A DNA stretch of 64,000 bases from assembly GCA_002794775.1 (NCBI GenBank), contig NBAY01000085.1, positions 1 through 64,000 on the forward strand, written 5' to 3'. Positions within the stretch are counted from its first letter, which is position 1. Every line of letters begins with the position of its first letter. The stretch is from Porodaedalea pini. Its lineage: Eukaryota > Basidiomycota > Agaricomycetes > Hymenochaetales > Hymenochaetaceae. The notes under the pieces are model-generated. The model was given only the letters and a program-made list of their open reading frames with translations, was not told the origin of the DNA and did not search any database. The position numbers and the translations under genes are program-made. Positions 12,252 through 27,934 of this stretch are shown here, piece by piece.

Positions 12252-14041
12252 ATGAGCGCAGAACGCATCGCATTCGAGCAGGAAGCCAGAGAACTTGAGC
12301 AACGGTGGCAGGTATGTTTCGGAATACTCTCTCTCAATGCGCATATACTGATCGAGGACGAAGAGTCCGCGCTTTGCACGCGTTAAGCGGCCGTACACCG
12401 CTGCACAGGTCGTCTCCAAGCGTGGCACCATCCCCATCTCGTACCCTTCCGACATACAGGGCAAAAAGTTATGGCGTCTGCTCTCGGAGCATTGGAAGAA
12501 CAAGACACCGTCGCATACTTACGGAGCGTGAGTGACTATGTTTTATGCGAGGTTAGCTTGAAAGCTGACCGGAGCCTTCCAGCCTTGACCCGGTGCAAGT
12601 GACTCAAATGGCCAAATACCTGGAGACGGTGTACGTTTCTGGTTGGCAGACGTCGAGCACGGCTTCTAGCACAAACGAACCCGGTCCCGACCTTGCAGGT
12701 AAACTTTAATTTTCTAACGCCTTGAATAATGTCGTCTAACTCCGCTTCGCAGACTACCCCTCTAACACCGTGCCCAACAAGGTGGAACACCTCTTCATGG
12801 CGCAACTTTTCCATGACCGCAAGCAGCGCGAAGCCCGCCTGCGGATGTCCGATGCCGAACGCGCCGCGACTCCCGCGGTCGACTATCTCCGCCCCATTAT
12901 CGCCGACGCGGATACGGGTCATGGAGGACTGACCGCCGTGATGAAGCTTGCGAAACTCTTCGTCGAGAAGGGTGCCGCGGGCATCCACATCGAGGATCAG
13001 GCTCCTGGAACGAAAAAGTGCGGGCACATGGCTGGAAAGGTGCTTGTTCCGATACAGGAGCACATCAACCGCCTTGTAGCTATCCGCCTGCAGTTCGATA
13101 TCATGGGTGTTGAAAACCTGGTTGTCTGTCGTACGGACTCGGAGGCGGCGACACTCATCACGACCAACGTGGATGAGCGGGACCATCCCTTCATCCTTGG
13201 CTCCACAAACCCTTCACTTCGCCCACTCGTTACGGTTATGAACGAGGCCGAGGCTGCTGGGAACGTCGGCGACGCCCTTCAAGCCGTCGAAGACGAATGG
13301 GTCGCAAGGGCCAACATTAAAACCTACGGCGACACTCTCGCTGCCGCCCTCGCCGCTCAGTCTTCCTCCTTCTCCGGCGCGCGCGCCGCGGAGTTCGCCT
13401 CCAAGGTCCGCACGCTCTCTCACGACGCCGCTCTCGCGCTCGCAACGCAGGAGTTCGGGCTCCGTTCGGCACCGTACTGGGATTGGGACGCACCGCGCGC
13501 GCGCGAGGGGTTCTACCGCTATCAGGGCGGCACGCAGTGTGCGATTGTGCGCGCGTGCGCGTACGCGCCATATGCGGATGCTTTGTGGATGGAGACGAAG
13601 AAGCCGATCCTCTCGCAGGCGCGCGAGTTCGCGGACGGCGTGCATGCGGTGCACCCGCACCAGTGGCTCGCGTACAACCTGTCTCCGAGCTTCAACTGGG
13701 AAGCAGCCGGCCTCGGTGCGCGTGAGATGAAGGACTACGTGTGGGAGCTCGGGAAGCTGGGCTTCGTGTGGCAGTTCATCACGCTCGGCGGCTTGCATTC
13801 GAACGGGTACATCTCGGATCTGTTCGCGCGCGCGTTCAAGGAGGAGGGCATGAAGGCGTATGTCGAGCTCATCCAGCGCCGCGAGCGCGAGATCGGGTGC
13901 GACGTGCTCACGCATCAAAAGTGGAGCGGTGCGGATTATGTGGATAACTTGCTCAAGACGATTACGGGCGGCGTGTCGTCCACGGCTGCGATGGGCAAGG
14001 GCGTCACTGAGGACCAGTTCGCTGCGAAGGTGAAGCTCTGA
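12252..14041 (+). CDS. icl1: Isocitrate lyase, 542 residues, four exons
   Basis: Cleaves isocitrate to glyoxylate and succinate, the entry step of the glyoxylate bypass, in peroxisomes or cytosol. Exons: 12252-12311, 12364-12527, 12583-12698 and 12753-14041, all joining in phase. The reading [19 protein letters not shown] at the start of exon 2 and [20 protein letters not shown] match the family N-terminus. The metal and substrate region ADADTGHGG lies near residues 164-172, and the catalytic signature KKCGH is at residues 201-205 (Cys203, codon at 13019). The fungal-type insert and the C-terminal block [20 protein letters not shown] are present. The protein ends KVKL, only a weak match to a peroxisomal SKL-type signal. 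The leader is pyrimidine-rich with a TATA-like box about 100 bp upstream, fitting a strongly inducible gene on C2 carbon sources (known for the family, not shown here). Confidence 0.95.
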
Positions 14042-15103
14042 TTATGACGATGGGCTTCCTTCCTTTTTCCCTTTGTTTCGGATGTATAGACTTCGCTTTC
14101 CTTTCCTTTACGTTTGCATGTATGCCTACTTTGTACTCTTAACCAGTTCCAAAAGCAGATGCAATCAAAGTCGATTTCTCTGCGACACACGAGAGCAGCG
14201 AAGACAAACAGCGGATGCAGATGAATGACCACGTTCAGCAAAGAGAGGAGAAATTTGGTGGGATGAACGGCTCCCAGTTCCCGGACTCACATCCGCAGTC
14301 GATGGGCTACGGTATGCCAGGGCAGGCCCCCGATTTTTTCGACTACTGGCGGCGCGATGCAGGTGTGTTTTTCTGCTTTCCGTCGTAGCATGCTATTCCG
14401 TGTTTCAGGTCTACGAGGAGCAGGTGCCTGTCACCGCTAAGCCTCGCCCTCGCCTGCAGACACCGTCTGTCCTGGCTTCTTTTGCTTTAAACTATGATTT
14501 TGACGTGGCTATGATTTTGAACAACGCGATTGTACAATAATTGATACAACAGAATGCATTATTGTTATATTATATGAATGGACCAACAGAACTTGTGAAC
14601 AGAGAGTAGACTTGTGGTCTTGTATAATGACTTGCAGACCTGGAATAAGAACTCTACCAGAACTACAGGTAAGATTATCCCATGTCAATTTGAAGCTGCG
14701 CCGTATTCTCCTTTATATTTTCTTCAGGGCTGGTCATTCTTGTATATTTCCGGCAAGTGACGATCAGTATGACCTAACTTGGCAAAATCAATCAGACTTG
14801 CAACTTGTAGTTTTGTATGCGCCGTATTCGGTTGTACATAATTTAGAAATTATATATATTGCACGGGCATATAGCCCGTGCAAGATTTTAGACTTTTTTG
14901 TGATGTGTGTCCACTTTTCATGTGTATGTGTCCGTGGGAATATAACTACAAATTTGAACTACAAAGCGGCGCATTCGCGTTTAAATTTGTGGTAACTCTC
15001 GCCTTGACCATCATGTCGACGTAAACCATGAGTGTAAGTCGCACACATTGCACGCGTCGATTCCTAGCTCAAGCCAAACTAGCATCTTGCAGCGCCTCAA
15101 CCA
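14042..15103. other. Intergenic region with an exon-like open stretch and two inverted repeats
   Basis: From 14147 to 14361 one frame stays open and reads as credible protein (PKADAIKVDFSATHESSEDK, MNDHVQQREEKFGG, PDFFDYWRRDAG), flanked by an acceptor-like ACCAG and a GTGTGT donor; a second piece after GTTTCAG near 14409 adds LRGAGACHR and a stop. No start context or family is clear. At 14859-14883 a hairpin has 10-bp arms TTGCACGGGC/GCCCGTGCAA around a 5-base loop, and ACAAATTT (14948) is mirrored by AAATTTGT (14983). The segment 14460-15000 is AT-rich. Confidence 0.4.
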
Positions 15104-19655
<4,552 letters not shown>

Positions 19656-19678
19656 GGAGAAATGAATGTGTTTCTATA

Positions 19679-20546
19679 GTGGTTCCGCACTCTCATCAGC
19701 ATCCGCCCCATCAAGCCGTTCTTCATTCTGAAGCAACATGGGCAACTCCTCTCTCTCTCTTCTTCCAAGCTCTCACTCCGCGCTCATATGTACCAGCTCA
19801 ATTATATCCCAAGGATGTTATCTTGTACGACTATGCGATCAAGGTCGAGCCATGTATGCCATGCATTCGCAGCGAGGAAGAGGACCTTTGGAAGCATGTC
19901 ATTCATCGGGCCGTTTGAGAAAGTCAAAGGAGGTTGGGCTCTATCTGCCTGCAAGGGATCGTGCTCGATGGCACTCGTCGGCTTATTGCGAAGCAAGCGA
20001 TGCCGAAGGACTTCTCGGTCACGGTAAAGGCACATGCAGACAGTGGAAAGGGAACACGTTCGGGTGAGAACGCGGTACGCCGGTATGCCGTGACTCTAGT
20101 TGGTCCTAAGGAAAGGACCTGAAGTCGGTCGGCGGAGCTGGCTTGGTACGTCTAACATTCATTTAATGTGCTTGCAAATGGCCACGGACCTCGTAACTAT
20201 CTTAGTTTCCTGCGCTGTGAAGACCCCACCTACAACCCGATCCCCAATCTTATCTACCTTCAATTTAATCGCGACATCGCATGCGGCTCACACAGGCGTG
20301 CATGCGTCGGGAAAACATCCTTACTACTTCGCACCAGACTCGGAGTCGGAGTCAGGGGTTTGCACGAGGGCCGGTCTCACAGTGGTCAATGGATTCTCTG
20401 CGACGGTCCGCCCGGTCTACAAGTCGCTCGCGGTGAATGTCAATACGTGCATGAGTGCATTCTATGTGCCATGGGACCACTTGAACGATGCGATGCACGA
20501 GTTCCTTCGTCAGTCGCAAGGAGCAGCGCATCTATATACTGTATAA
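19679..20546 (+). pseudogene. Argonaute N-domain/linker-1 relic, truncated and broken
   Basis: Translation gives pieces in the order of an Argonaute N-terminus. The first is an N-domain strand reading LYPKDVILYDYAIKVEP, a helix DLWKHVIHRAV, then IVLDGTRRLIAKQAMPKDF with VRRYAVTLVGPKE, all in one frame but interrupted by TGA at 19916-19918 (reading V-stop-E). In another frame (about 20250-20546) come HPYYFAPDSES and the linker block GFSATVRPVYKSLAVNVNT followed by CMSAFYVPWDHLNDAM. The PAZ, MID and PIWI domains are absent. No single open frame joins the pieces. It lies 24 bp after the stop of the ISWI-kinase frame, in the same direction. The family call rests on motif order by eye. Confidence 0.55.
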
Positions 20547-20682
20547 GCTTTCAGACTCGCGCTCCTGCTTCGCACTAGATTTCCGGCCTGATCATCGTAA
20601 AGCAAGAACGCAAGATCAAAACCGATCCGTATTAGAGCAGTCGTAGCTATAGCTATTGTACACGTACATGTAGACCAGACAA

Positions 20683-20702
20683 ATAAACAAATAAACAAAT
20701 AA
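20683..20702 (+). repeat. AAATAAAC microsatellite-like tract
   Basis: Three to four tandem copies of a short AAATAAAC-type unit close to the end of the Argonaute relic. Low-complexity sequence with no inferred role. Confidence 0.5.
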
Positions 20703-20824
20703 GGAATCCTGCTTGGTTCTGAAAACCGAGATCCAAGAGCATACGTGCGGGTGCATCTATAGCGAGGGCAGTGAAGAGCGCAAAGACTACATCTGGCCGC
20801 GACCGTAGTACCACATCAGCGCAG

Positions 20825-21776
20825 TCAATCATCGTCCGCCTGGCGCGGCTTCTTGCTCAGCCGTCCGCGCGAGGTGCCGCCATACGTCGAGTCCCCGCCG
20901 CCGCCTCCGCCGTCCTCGTCCGCGAGCGCAGAGGCGGAGGCAGAGGCGGCCTGCTGGCTCTTCTCGCGCGCGGCGGACGCGCGTTTACGTCGCTGATACT
21001 CCTTGTCGCGCATCTTCTTCTGCTGCGCGGCGGAGAGTTCCTGCTGCGTGCGCGCGGTCGGCGGCGGGAGGACGACGGTTGTGAGCCCCGGTGTGGGCCC
21101 GCGCGAGCTGCCGAGCGCGCCAGCGCCGTTGCCGCCACCACCGCCGAATGCACTGTCTGCGTCGTCATCTGGGTCGCCGAGCAGTTCGAGACTCTGGTGG
21201 TGTAGAAAGGGAAAGTCAATATTAATATCAGAGCCAGGCGGACGCAGAGTTTGGGGACGAAAGCCACACCTTCTGGTAGGTCATGGAGCTGTTGGAGAAG
21301 ACGCGGTCGGCGTCGGTCGGCTCGTGCCTGCGCCGGCCGACGTTCTGCGTCTTGAGGTAGCCGTCGAACCCCTGGATGATGTTCCCGCCGCTGTGCTGCG
21401 CGGTCTCGCTGAGGTACGAGCCTTCGAAATTGTAGATCTGCACTTCGAGCTGCGCCTGTGTCCGCGATCAAGGGGGAGGGATTGATTGTACGTTAGCGTC
21501 CATCGACAACGCTGGCAAAGCGAGCAGGACCGAAACCAAGAATAACGAAAGGAAAGAAGGACTATACGCATTTGAAGGGCAGGAAACATCGAAAACGAAA
21601 CGAAACGAGAAGGCGAAGAAGGGGGGGGGGATCGAAAGCGATAGAGTGTGTACACGCACCAGTTGTCGATCGACCAGACGCTTCTTCTGCAGAGCCTGGA
21701 GGAGCTCCTTGCGCGTTGCTTCGTAGCGCGCCTTATCCTCCGGGCTCGGTGTTGCGCCTGCGCCGCCTCCGTCCAT
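20825..21776 (-). CDS. EAF6: EAF6, subunit of NuA4/NuA3-type histone acetyltransferase complexes, 223 residues, three exons
   Basis: Small coiled-coil subunit shared by MYST-type acetyltransferase complexes; acts in the nucleus. Exons on the - strand: 21776-21660, 21455-21270 and 21193-20825, joining in phase 0. The coiled coil (RYEATRKELLQALQKKR, VDRQLAQLEVQIYNFEG) is followed by the signature SYLSETAQHSGGNIIQGFDG and the FSNSSMTYQKSLELLGD block. The C-terminal part is low complexity, ending in a basic region (DKEYQRRKRASAAREK) and a Gly/Asp-rich tail, longer than in yeast. The ATG at 21776 is preceded by an acceptor-like TCTTCAG near 21812, so a 5'-UTR intron or a short upstream coding exon is possible. 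Confidence 0.9.
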
Positions 21777-22869
21777 CGTGTCGACCAGCGGGTCGTTCTT
21801 CCTCCGAACTGAAGATGAAGAAAAAAACACTACACCGAGTGCCCTTCCGTGGTGAACGTGTCCTGAGACTGCAAGATGTGTTCTGTCCACGCGGTGGTTC
21901 GAGAGCTTGTGTGGTTTTCGCTCTTCAAGCTCTAAAGTTCTGACTCTGGGGCTTCCAAAGGACGCGTCAGAGAGGTGAAATTCTCAGACGGAGCTGAGGC
22001 GATTTGATACTGTCGAGACAATATTAATGAGTCTGTATCATGAGCCTCTGAATTTATACGATGAGCAAAGAGAGTGAGCCTCACAACCGGGATGGTCACG
22101 TGATTGACTCTTCATTTTCATACCACAACCTCCATCTTCAGTTTCCAACTTGAATCCGTCCGTCATGAGTTGTCAAGAAGCCTTTCGAATTTAAGAATAC
22201 GCCTCGTTATATCCATCCGTTGGTACTGGAAAAGACTGGCTCTACGCTGCTGGATGACGGTTGACAGGACTTAGAGGGACTACATAGGCCAACAATGTTC
22301 TGAGGCTTATTTCTGACGAGTAATATATAGGAGACTGGCCTTTCTTCCTGTCATGAGTTACTCACATCATGGCGCGTTTTGAACTTGCTCTGCTCTGACA
22401 AGTGTAACAACAAGCGTTTTCTCTTTTCGAACCGCCATACGTCTGCTCATGCTTTGTATTACGGTGTCGGTCTCTCCCTTCTCTTCCGCTCATATCTAGT
22501 CAACCGGCTTTTTCTGAGTCCTTACGCACCAGCTCTTTCCTATTCTGCAATGGAAAACCTTTGGGTCATCCCGCTGCTGGTATCCCCGAGTACTACATAT
22601 CCTTATGCGGTTAAAAGTTGTCGGACTGATCGGATCACTTGGATGTTTCATTTCAAGCTCCTCGGAATGAAAGCGGGATATCAATTTTATAGAGCCGGTT
22701 GGTCCGTCGCTGTATCCCCAGGGAGCTGAGTATGTCTTCAAATAAAGACACATCCAGTTGAAACGTCGAAAACCCCCAAGTCCGCACAGTAGACCCAGTC
22801 TTCCAGGGGTTAGTGGGTCTCTCATGATAGTAGATACAACAAACTGTATTTCGCTCATACCTCTGACAG
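21777..22869. other. Intergenic region and unresolved 5' part of the O-fucosyltransferase-like gene
   Basis: The left part (21777-22360) probably contains the EAF6 promoter. From about 22400 to 22730 an open + strand stretch includes hydrophobic segments (YYGVGLSLLFRSYLVNRLFL, or in another frame LLMLCITVSVSLFL after splicing) that could supply the type II membrane anchor of the following enzyme; the splice pattern could not be fixed. Confidence 0.35.
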
Positions 22870-24566
22870 ATTGCACATCGAGCCTATCAATAGCTTCGAG
22901 GTCTCAGAAATGGACCATGTCGGTTCTTCGGGTGTTTCAGAAGACAACTCGGTGACCTCTTACCTGTTTGACCATTTTTATGAGCTCGAACGCAACTATC
23001 CTCAACATGACCCATCCCTTTCATTTCCAGAGGGTAGGAATGGCCGCTACCTCTATGTAACAAACTGGCCTTGGGGTAAGTACATTCTACCACATCCGAG
23101 TCTCTGAACCCTTATACACGCGACTTGCCGCAGGTGTTGGTTGGAATAATGTTTTTCAAATATTGTCAGCTAAGCTCACTGATACACGCAAGAGTTCATG
23201 AAGTTGATGGGATCCTTACAGATATCTGATCTCACACATGGCTTATCTCTCGAACAGGGCGTACGTTTGTCTCTTTACTCGTTATATATTGCTCAATCAA
23301 TCGGATGCAGGCTCGTATTTGAGCAATATACATGGCATAAGGGGCCCGAAACATATGTTGAGCATTGGGGCCAGAGGGTACGCTCTCGCATACCCCTTTC
23401 CGCTCTGGTCGAAGGTAAGGCCAGCACTTATAGTCTAATGAGTGCTCACACGCGAGGCACTTAGGACCCATTGCTGGTGGACCCTTCCCACCAGAGCATC
23501 CCGCTCCTCGTGCTGTAAGCGCAGAATACTTCAAGTCCTTGTTTCCAGACGAGAAGCAGAAGACGAGACTCAGGGCAACAGAGGATATGAAAGAAGGAAC
23601 GGTCATCGAGGTCTTGGAAAAATATGTATCGAATTTATTGGCCATGCCGGAAGGCTGTGTCGAGCTGGAACATCCTTTCAACTGTTTGTACGTCTCTCAC
23701 ATATATGCGAGGCTCTGATACTGATATCTGGCATAGTCACTTCGGGGACAAGACGATGTTGACCGTGTGGCCCTCGCTCTCCAAGTCTCCCATACTGAGG
23801 CACTTCCGCTGGTCATCCCTCGTTCGCTCTGCGGTTCACGCAAATGCATATTTGGTCGCACCTGCACTCGCAGAAGAAAAGGTATGTGTGCCGGGTCTCA
23901 TGGCCGTACACATTCGGCGTGGCGATTACGCGGAGCACCGCAAACACCTCGCAAGGTGGGGCTCGACATACATGGGCTGGTGCCAGTCACCCGGCATCAC
24001 AAGCCGGTTTAGTGTACCGTCTGGTTGTGACGGCAGCACGCCTACGGAAGGCGAGACGGCAGTTGATGAACTTGTTTTCGTGTTTAAGAACGCTTACATT
24101 TTCCCGTCATGCGCCCAGATAAGCTCGCGATATACGACCCACACACTTGGCCAAGCGAAGAGCGCATCGTCAAGCGTGTTAGGGAGGCGCGCGTGGCATG
24201 GGAGACGGGTGACACGGATGTTAAGCCGGTTCGTAGACTATATATTATGACAAATGGCGATCGTGCATGGGTAGATGCTCTCAAGACCCGCTTTGTGGAA
24301 GAGGGTGATTGGGACTCGGTCTGTTCCGGGAGGGACTTGCAGCTCAGCGCTGAGCAGCGAGAAGTCAGTGTAGCAGTCGATATGAGTATTGCGGAGCGGG
24401 CGGCAGTATTCATCGGTAATGGGGTATGTTATTTTTACTCTTGTCATGTGCGGCGACCGATAGGCTGATATTTGGCCTTCCCTTGTAGTTTTCTAGCTTG
24501 AGCGCGAATGTCGTCCTCATGCGCCGGATGCATGGCATTCCCACCTCCAGTAATCACTTCTGGTAG
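22870..24566 (+). CDS. O-fucosyltransferase-like protein with HIRRGDY motif (exon structure incomplete)
   Basis: Several exons show a fungal O-FucT-like family: GRYLYVTNWPWG then GVGWNNVFQ (start of the GT fold), LVFEQYTWHKGPETYVEHW, RIPLSALVEG, GPIAGGPFPP with PRAVSAEYFKSLFP, then DKTMLTVWPSLSKSPILRHF, the donor-binding MAVHIRRGDYAEHRKHLA (near 23905-23960) and the C-terminal YIMTNGDRAW, ERAAVFIGNGFSSLSANVVL and SSNHFW. The last intron (24424-24488) is clean, and the stop is at 24564-24566. Between about 24060 and 24110 the frame changes without an obvious normal-length intron, so a small unusual intron or a frameshift is possible. The enzyme would use GDP-fucose in the secretory pathway; this is family inference. 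The N-terminus is unresolved. Confidence 0.6.
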
Positions 24567-26350
24567 CTCAGGGAGAAGAACCTTTCAGTTACGTACTCCG
24601 AGCTCAGGATTACTGCAAGCTACATGTTGTTTGGATGGAAAGCAACTAATTGTTAGTCAAGCGGTATAGAGAATTTCCGGCGATATGTCCAGGGTTCCTT
24701 TTGACATTCAGCCAGAGAGACGCGTGCAACCGGTTCCCAGCCCGACTAAGGATGATAAAGTTCATATCAGCTACATTCGCCATTTGAACAATTCAGAAGT
24801 TCAGCTTACTGACCATGTTCTCGCAGTACGTGAGTACTTCCATACAGAAGTTCGTATTCTCCTCAAGCAGCTGGCTCATGGAGACGCTGTGTGGTTCCAA
24901 AAGAATATGTATGAGGATATGTTCCATATCATCTCACTGCAGCAGTGATTGTTCATTGCTCATCCACGTACCATCCTTCGCCGATAAGCGGTTGCGTCCA
25001 TCAGGGAAAGGTATAGATTGTTAATCCGAATGAACATAAGTAGTTTACAAATTCAAATGTGAGCGTACGAGTACAGTGGTACAGCAGTGCATCGAATCGC
25101 TCTCGCATTCGACACCGCCTTGCGGGGCGGCATAGGAGATGGGCTTGAAAGGTCTGGCGAGCATGGTAATGAAGAGAAGGGTTGACCTGTGTGTGAAAAA
25201 CATGATAAGAGCTCTACAAAGTTTGAAGCACTTAGCCACCAGATTAAGGGAGATGGGGTGAAAGTGAAAAGGAGTGACAAACATAACAATGAGCCGGTTG
25301 AAGAGAAACGCCGAGGTTCAAATAGTTGTATAGGTGAAAGACGGGGCTGGAGATTAATGGTCTCGCTAGTCTGTCTCTAGATATCTTTGCCAGGTCAAAA
25401 TACATGGGGGAAAGAGTGAAGTCTCCCCATACATCAATAACAAGATGGATCGTCGAAACAATAAGTACTAGCAGAGCATCTAGGTTTTTTTGTTGTTGTA
25501 CACTCTTATTGGATATACACATTAAGGGCTATTATCACTGTATCAGTAGGATCTAAGAAGCGAGCTAAAGCACTAGTGTTGATGTCATAAGATGGCATTA
25601 TTTTGATCTGTTACCTCCCTCGTCCTGTCGTACTCTTCACGTTGGAAGAGAATGCATTGTATCCCATCTCAATTCGATTGACTCATCCTATCTAGGCAAG
25701 AAATCTAAAATTATGAATAATTCTGTAAGATCCGTTACTCTGTCGAAAGCTAAAACTCGGTGTTGGTTTCAATTTGAATGGCATTTAGTGAGGTTACTAG
25801 CTTGCTAGACCAATAAAGTACTTCTGCTCTCATACAAAGCAGCCTATCATGTAGGTCAAACCCAATTGGCATATAAAATAGAAGAAGGCCTCCGGAGTGC
25901 TTGATGGCTCTGCGTTAAACCTGCTTGAATAGTTGTTTGTGGGTCCCTCAGAAGCGAGTTTGTTGACCAGTCTCTTTGGGGAAAGAGATGGTCACGGCTG
26001 CACGTGCGCGCATCCTAGACTTGCGCCGGAAACAAAGACTCGGAGTTCGCCACCATCCTTGAAGCCAGACCTTGACTAACTCGTCGAGCTCAGCGTTCAC
26101 TGCGTGTCTGGCTATATGTCTGCAAGTCAGTTCGAATAGAGAACCAGCTTTGGATCACGACGTGTTTCCGACATTCTAGCTCCGCTTTACTTACACTTGT
26201 GCTCTCACGCTGCGCGGTCAACGAGATCTGATCCACATACTGAATCACTACAGCTCAGATTGCTCAAGGGATTGTCATACATTAGATTCAAGTAATCTTG
26301 ACGACAGACTTCTTAAGAAATAGAGAAAGAAAGAAACGGGGAAAGGAGAC
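24567..26350. other. Intergenic region upstream of RTT109, 1.8 kb
   Basis: AT-richer sequence without recognised exons. An 87-codon ATG-led frame at 24685-24948 (MSRVPFDIQPERRVQPVPSP) has no motif and may be chance or a relic. The rest shows only short frames. The final segment before 26351 presumably carries the RTT109 promoter. Confidence 0.45.
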
Positions 26351-27934
26351 ATGAAGCTGCGCGATCAGATGCTCGACGCGCTCAAGGACCTCCCAGGGAA
26401 TCGGCGTTTCCACCTGCATGTTCTCCTCTCTGCCCCACACAAGCACGCTGAGCTATTTCCGTATGCCTCCGCCCGCCCGCGCATCTACGCGCAGTACATG
26501 CTCATCCTTTGCTCAGAGCAACTGTCCAACCCGAACGCCGAGTCCGAGTCGGAGGCTGAGCCCCCACGCGTCCTCGTCACCGCCATCGAGGCCACCCTTT
26601 TCCATATTCCGGCGACAACAAGCGCAATCCTATATATTGCGAAGGTCGACTCGACCGGCCAAGGATCCAGGCCCTCTCCTACCGCCGCGCTCGTACGGGC
26701 ACTCATCGCGTATTACGCGTACCCGGCAACGCGACCGCCAAAGCTGCGAGGGACGACGCTGTGGGTACACCTTTTCGCGCGTGCCGAGCGTCAGTACTTG
26801 TTTCCAAACTCGGCGGATCATCCCGCGAAGAAGCCGCTGAGCGATGTGAAGCTGTGTGTATGGTGGAAGCGCGTGTTGGGACGCGTCGTGCAGGAGCTCG
26901 ATGTCGGAGAGGTGAAGATGTATTTTGTACTGCCTGGAATGGACGAGCTTGAAGCTGTGCAGGCGCTTGGAGAAATGTCGAGAAACGATGCAAAAGGCCC
27001 CAAGTGGATATATGGCCATCCTTACTCACAAACGGAGGTGCCCTTGCCGTATGCTGCAACTGCGAAGATCGAGGAGGGATTCAATCTCGGGCAGTTCATC
27101 CCATCATTCGAGGATGACCCAAAGTCACGGTTTATGGACGAGATCGCGTGCACGACGCAAGTCGATGGTCTGCGCTCGCCGAAACGGAAGCGCCGGCGGA
27201 CGGCGGAGACAGACGCCAAAGACACTAACGAGAAAAAGGAGAAGGAGACGCGCGTGCATGGCGAGCTGGGCATGGTGAGTGCGGACGAGTTCTGGGAGCG
27301 CATGTCCTTCCGCCAGGAGTGCGTCGCTGGTGCGGTCACGGGTTTCTTCGTCGTAGTCTTTCCCCCTGGTGCTTGCTTTGGCTCAGCGACATCGCAAAAA
27401 GAGGAGCTAGCGGCGAACCCTCTGGCGCCGCAACCCGGAGAGGTGTCGCACCACCTCGTGCAACGTCTCGTGAAGTCGTTGATGACGGGCTACGAGTTTT
27501 CGACGACTGAGCGCACGGTCAAGGCCACTTCCATTCTTGAAGCATCGATCCGCGGGCTGTGCAGCGGGTTGCATGTTCCAGAAACACACAAGGAGAGGCC
27601 ACCGTTCCTTGTGGGTGACGAGGAAGAGGGCCCCGCGAAGGACAAGCGGGAGAGGTCTCCTTCACCACCGCGCTTCCTCGCGCTCCCGAGCACGCCCCCG
27701 CGACGCACCGCCCCGCTTGGCGGTTCTACCGAAGACATATCACCGAATCCGTTCCCGGAGCCGGAGCCATCGGCGGACACGTACTCATCGTTTGTATACG
27801 GTGAAATTGCGGTGTCGAATCCCGTCGCGCCGCTCCCACCGACGTTCCCTACGGCTTCTGAAAACGGCAACACGGGTAATGGGAGCACGGGCGGGGTGAC
27901 GGTGCTTACTGTGAGGAAGAAGAAAAGGAAATAA
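26351..27934 (+). CDS. RTT109: Rtt109-type histone acetyltransferase (KAT11), 527 residues, intronless
   Basis: Acetylates histone H3 (Lys56 and others in yeast) with histone chaperones during replication and repair. The frame starts MKLRDQMLDALKDL and shows the fold in order: RVLVTAIEATLF, the VDSTG motif at residues 99-103 containing the Asp that lines the active site, TLWVHLFARAERQYLFPNS (residues 136-154), CVWWKRVLGRVV, YFVLPGMDE, KWIYGHPYSQTEVPLPY, FIPSFEDDPKSRFMDE and FWERMSFRQEC followed by a hydrophobic GAVTGFFVVVFPPG. A basic, Lys-rich insert (KRKRRRTAETDAKD) and a long Ser/Pro-rich C-terminal tail ending VRKKKRK, nuclear-localisation-like, are extensions beyond the catalytic core. 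No intron is needed, unusual among its neighbours. The start at 26351 follows a purine-rich AAAGGAGAC context. Confidence 0.92.
   Translation: MKLRDQMLDALKDLPGNRRFHLHVLLSAPHKHAELFPYASARPRIYAQYMLILCSEQLSNPNAESESEAEPPRVLVTAIEATLFHIPATTSAILYIAKVDSTGQGSRPSPTAALVRALIAYYAYPATRPPKLRGTTLWVHLFARAERQYLFPNSADHPAKKPLSDVKLCVWWKRVLGRVVQELDVGEVKMYFVLPGMDELEAVQALGEMSRNDAKGPKWIYGHPYSQTEVPLPYAATAKIEEGFNLGQFIPSFEDDPKSRFMDEIACTTQVDGLRSPKRKRRRTAETDAKDTNEKKEKETRVHGELGMVSADEFWERMSFRQECVAGAVTGFFVVVFPPGACFGSATSQKEELAANPLAPQPGEVSHHLVQRLVKSLMTGYEFSTTERTVKATSILEASIRGLCSGLHVPETHKERPPFLVGDEEEGPAKDKRERSPSPPRFLALPSTPPRRTAPLGGSTEDISPNPFPEPEPSADTYSSFVYGEIAVSNPVAPLPPTFPTASENGNTGNGSTGGVTVLTVRKKKRK

Noticed and set aside
13214..13918. 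A 234-codon - strand open frame inside isocitrate lyase
   Set aside because: Antisense shadow of a highly conserved enzyme exon with strong third-position GC bias.
24685..24948. Separate 87-codon gene after the O-fucosyltransferase-like gene
   Set aside because: No motif, no supporting splice or promoter signal; could be a chance frame in the 3' flank.
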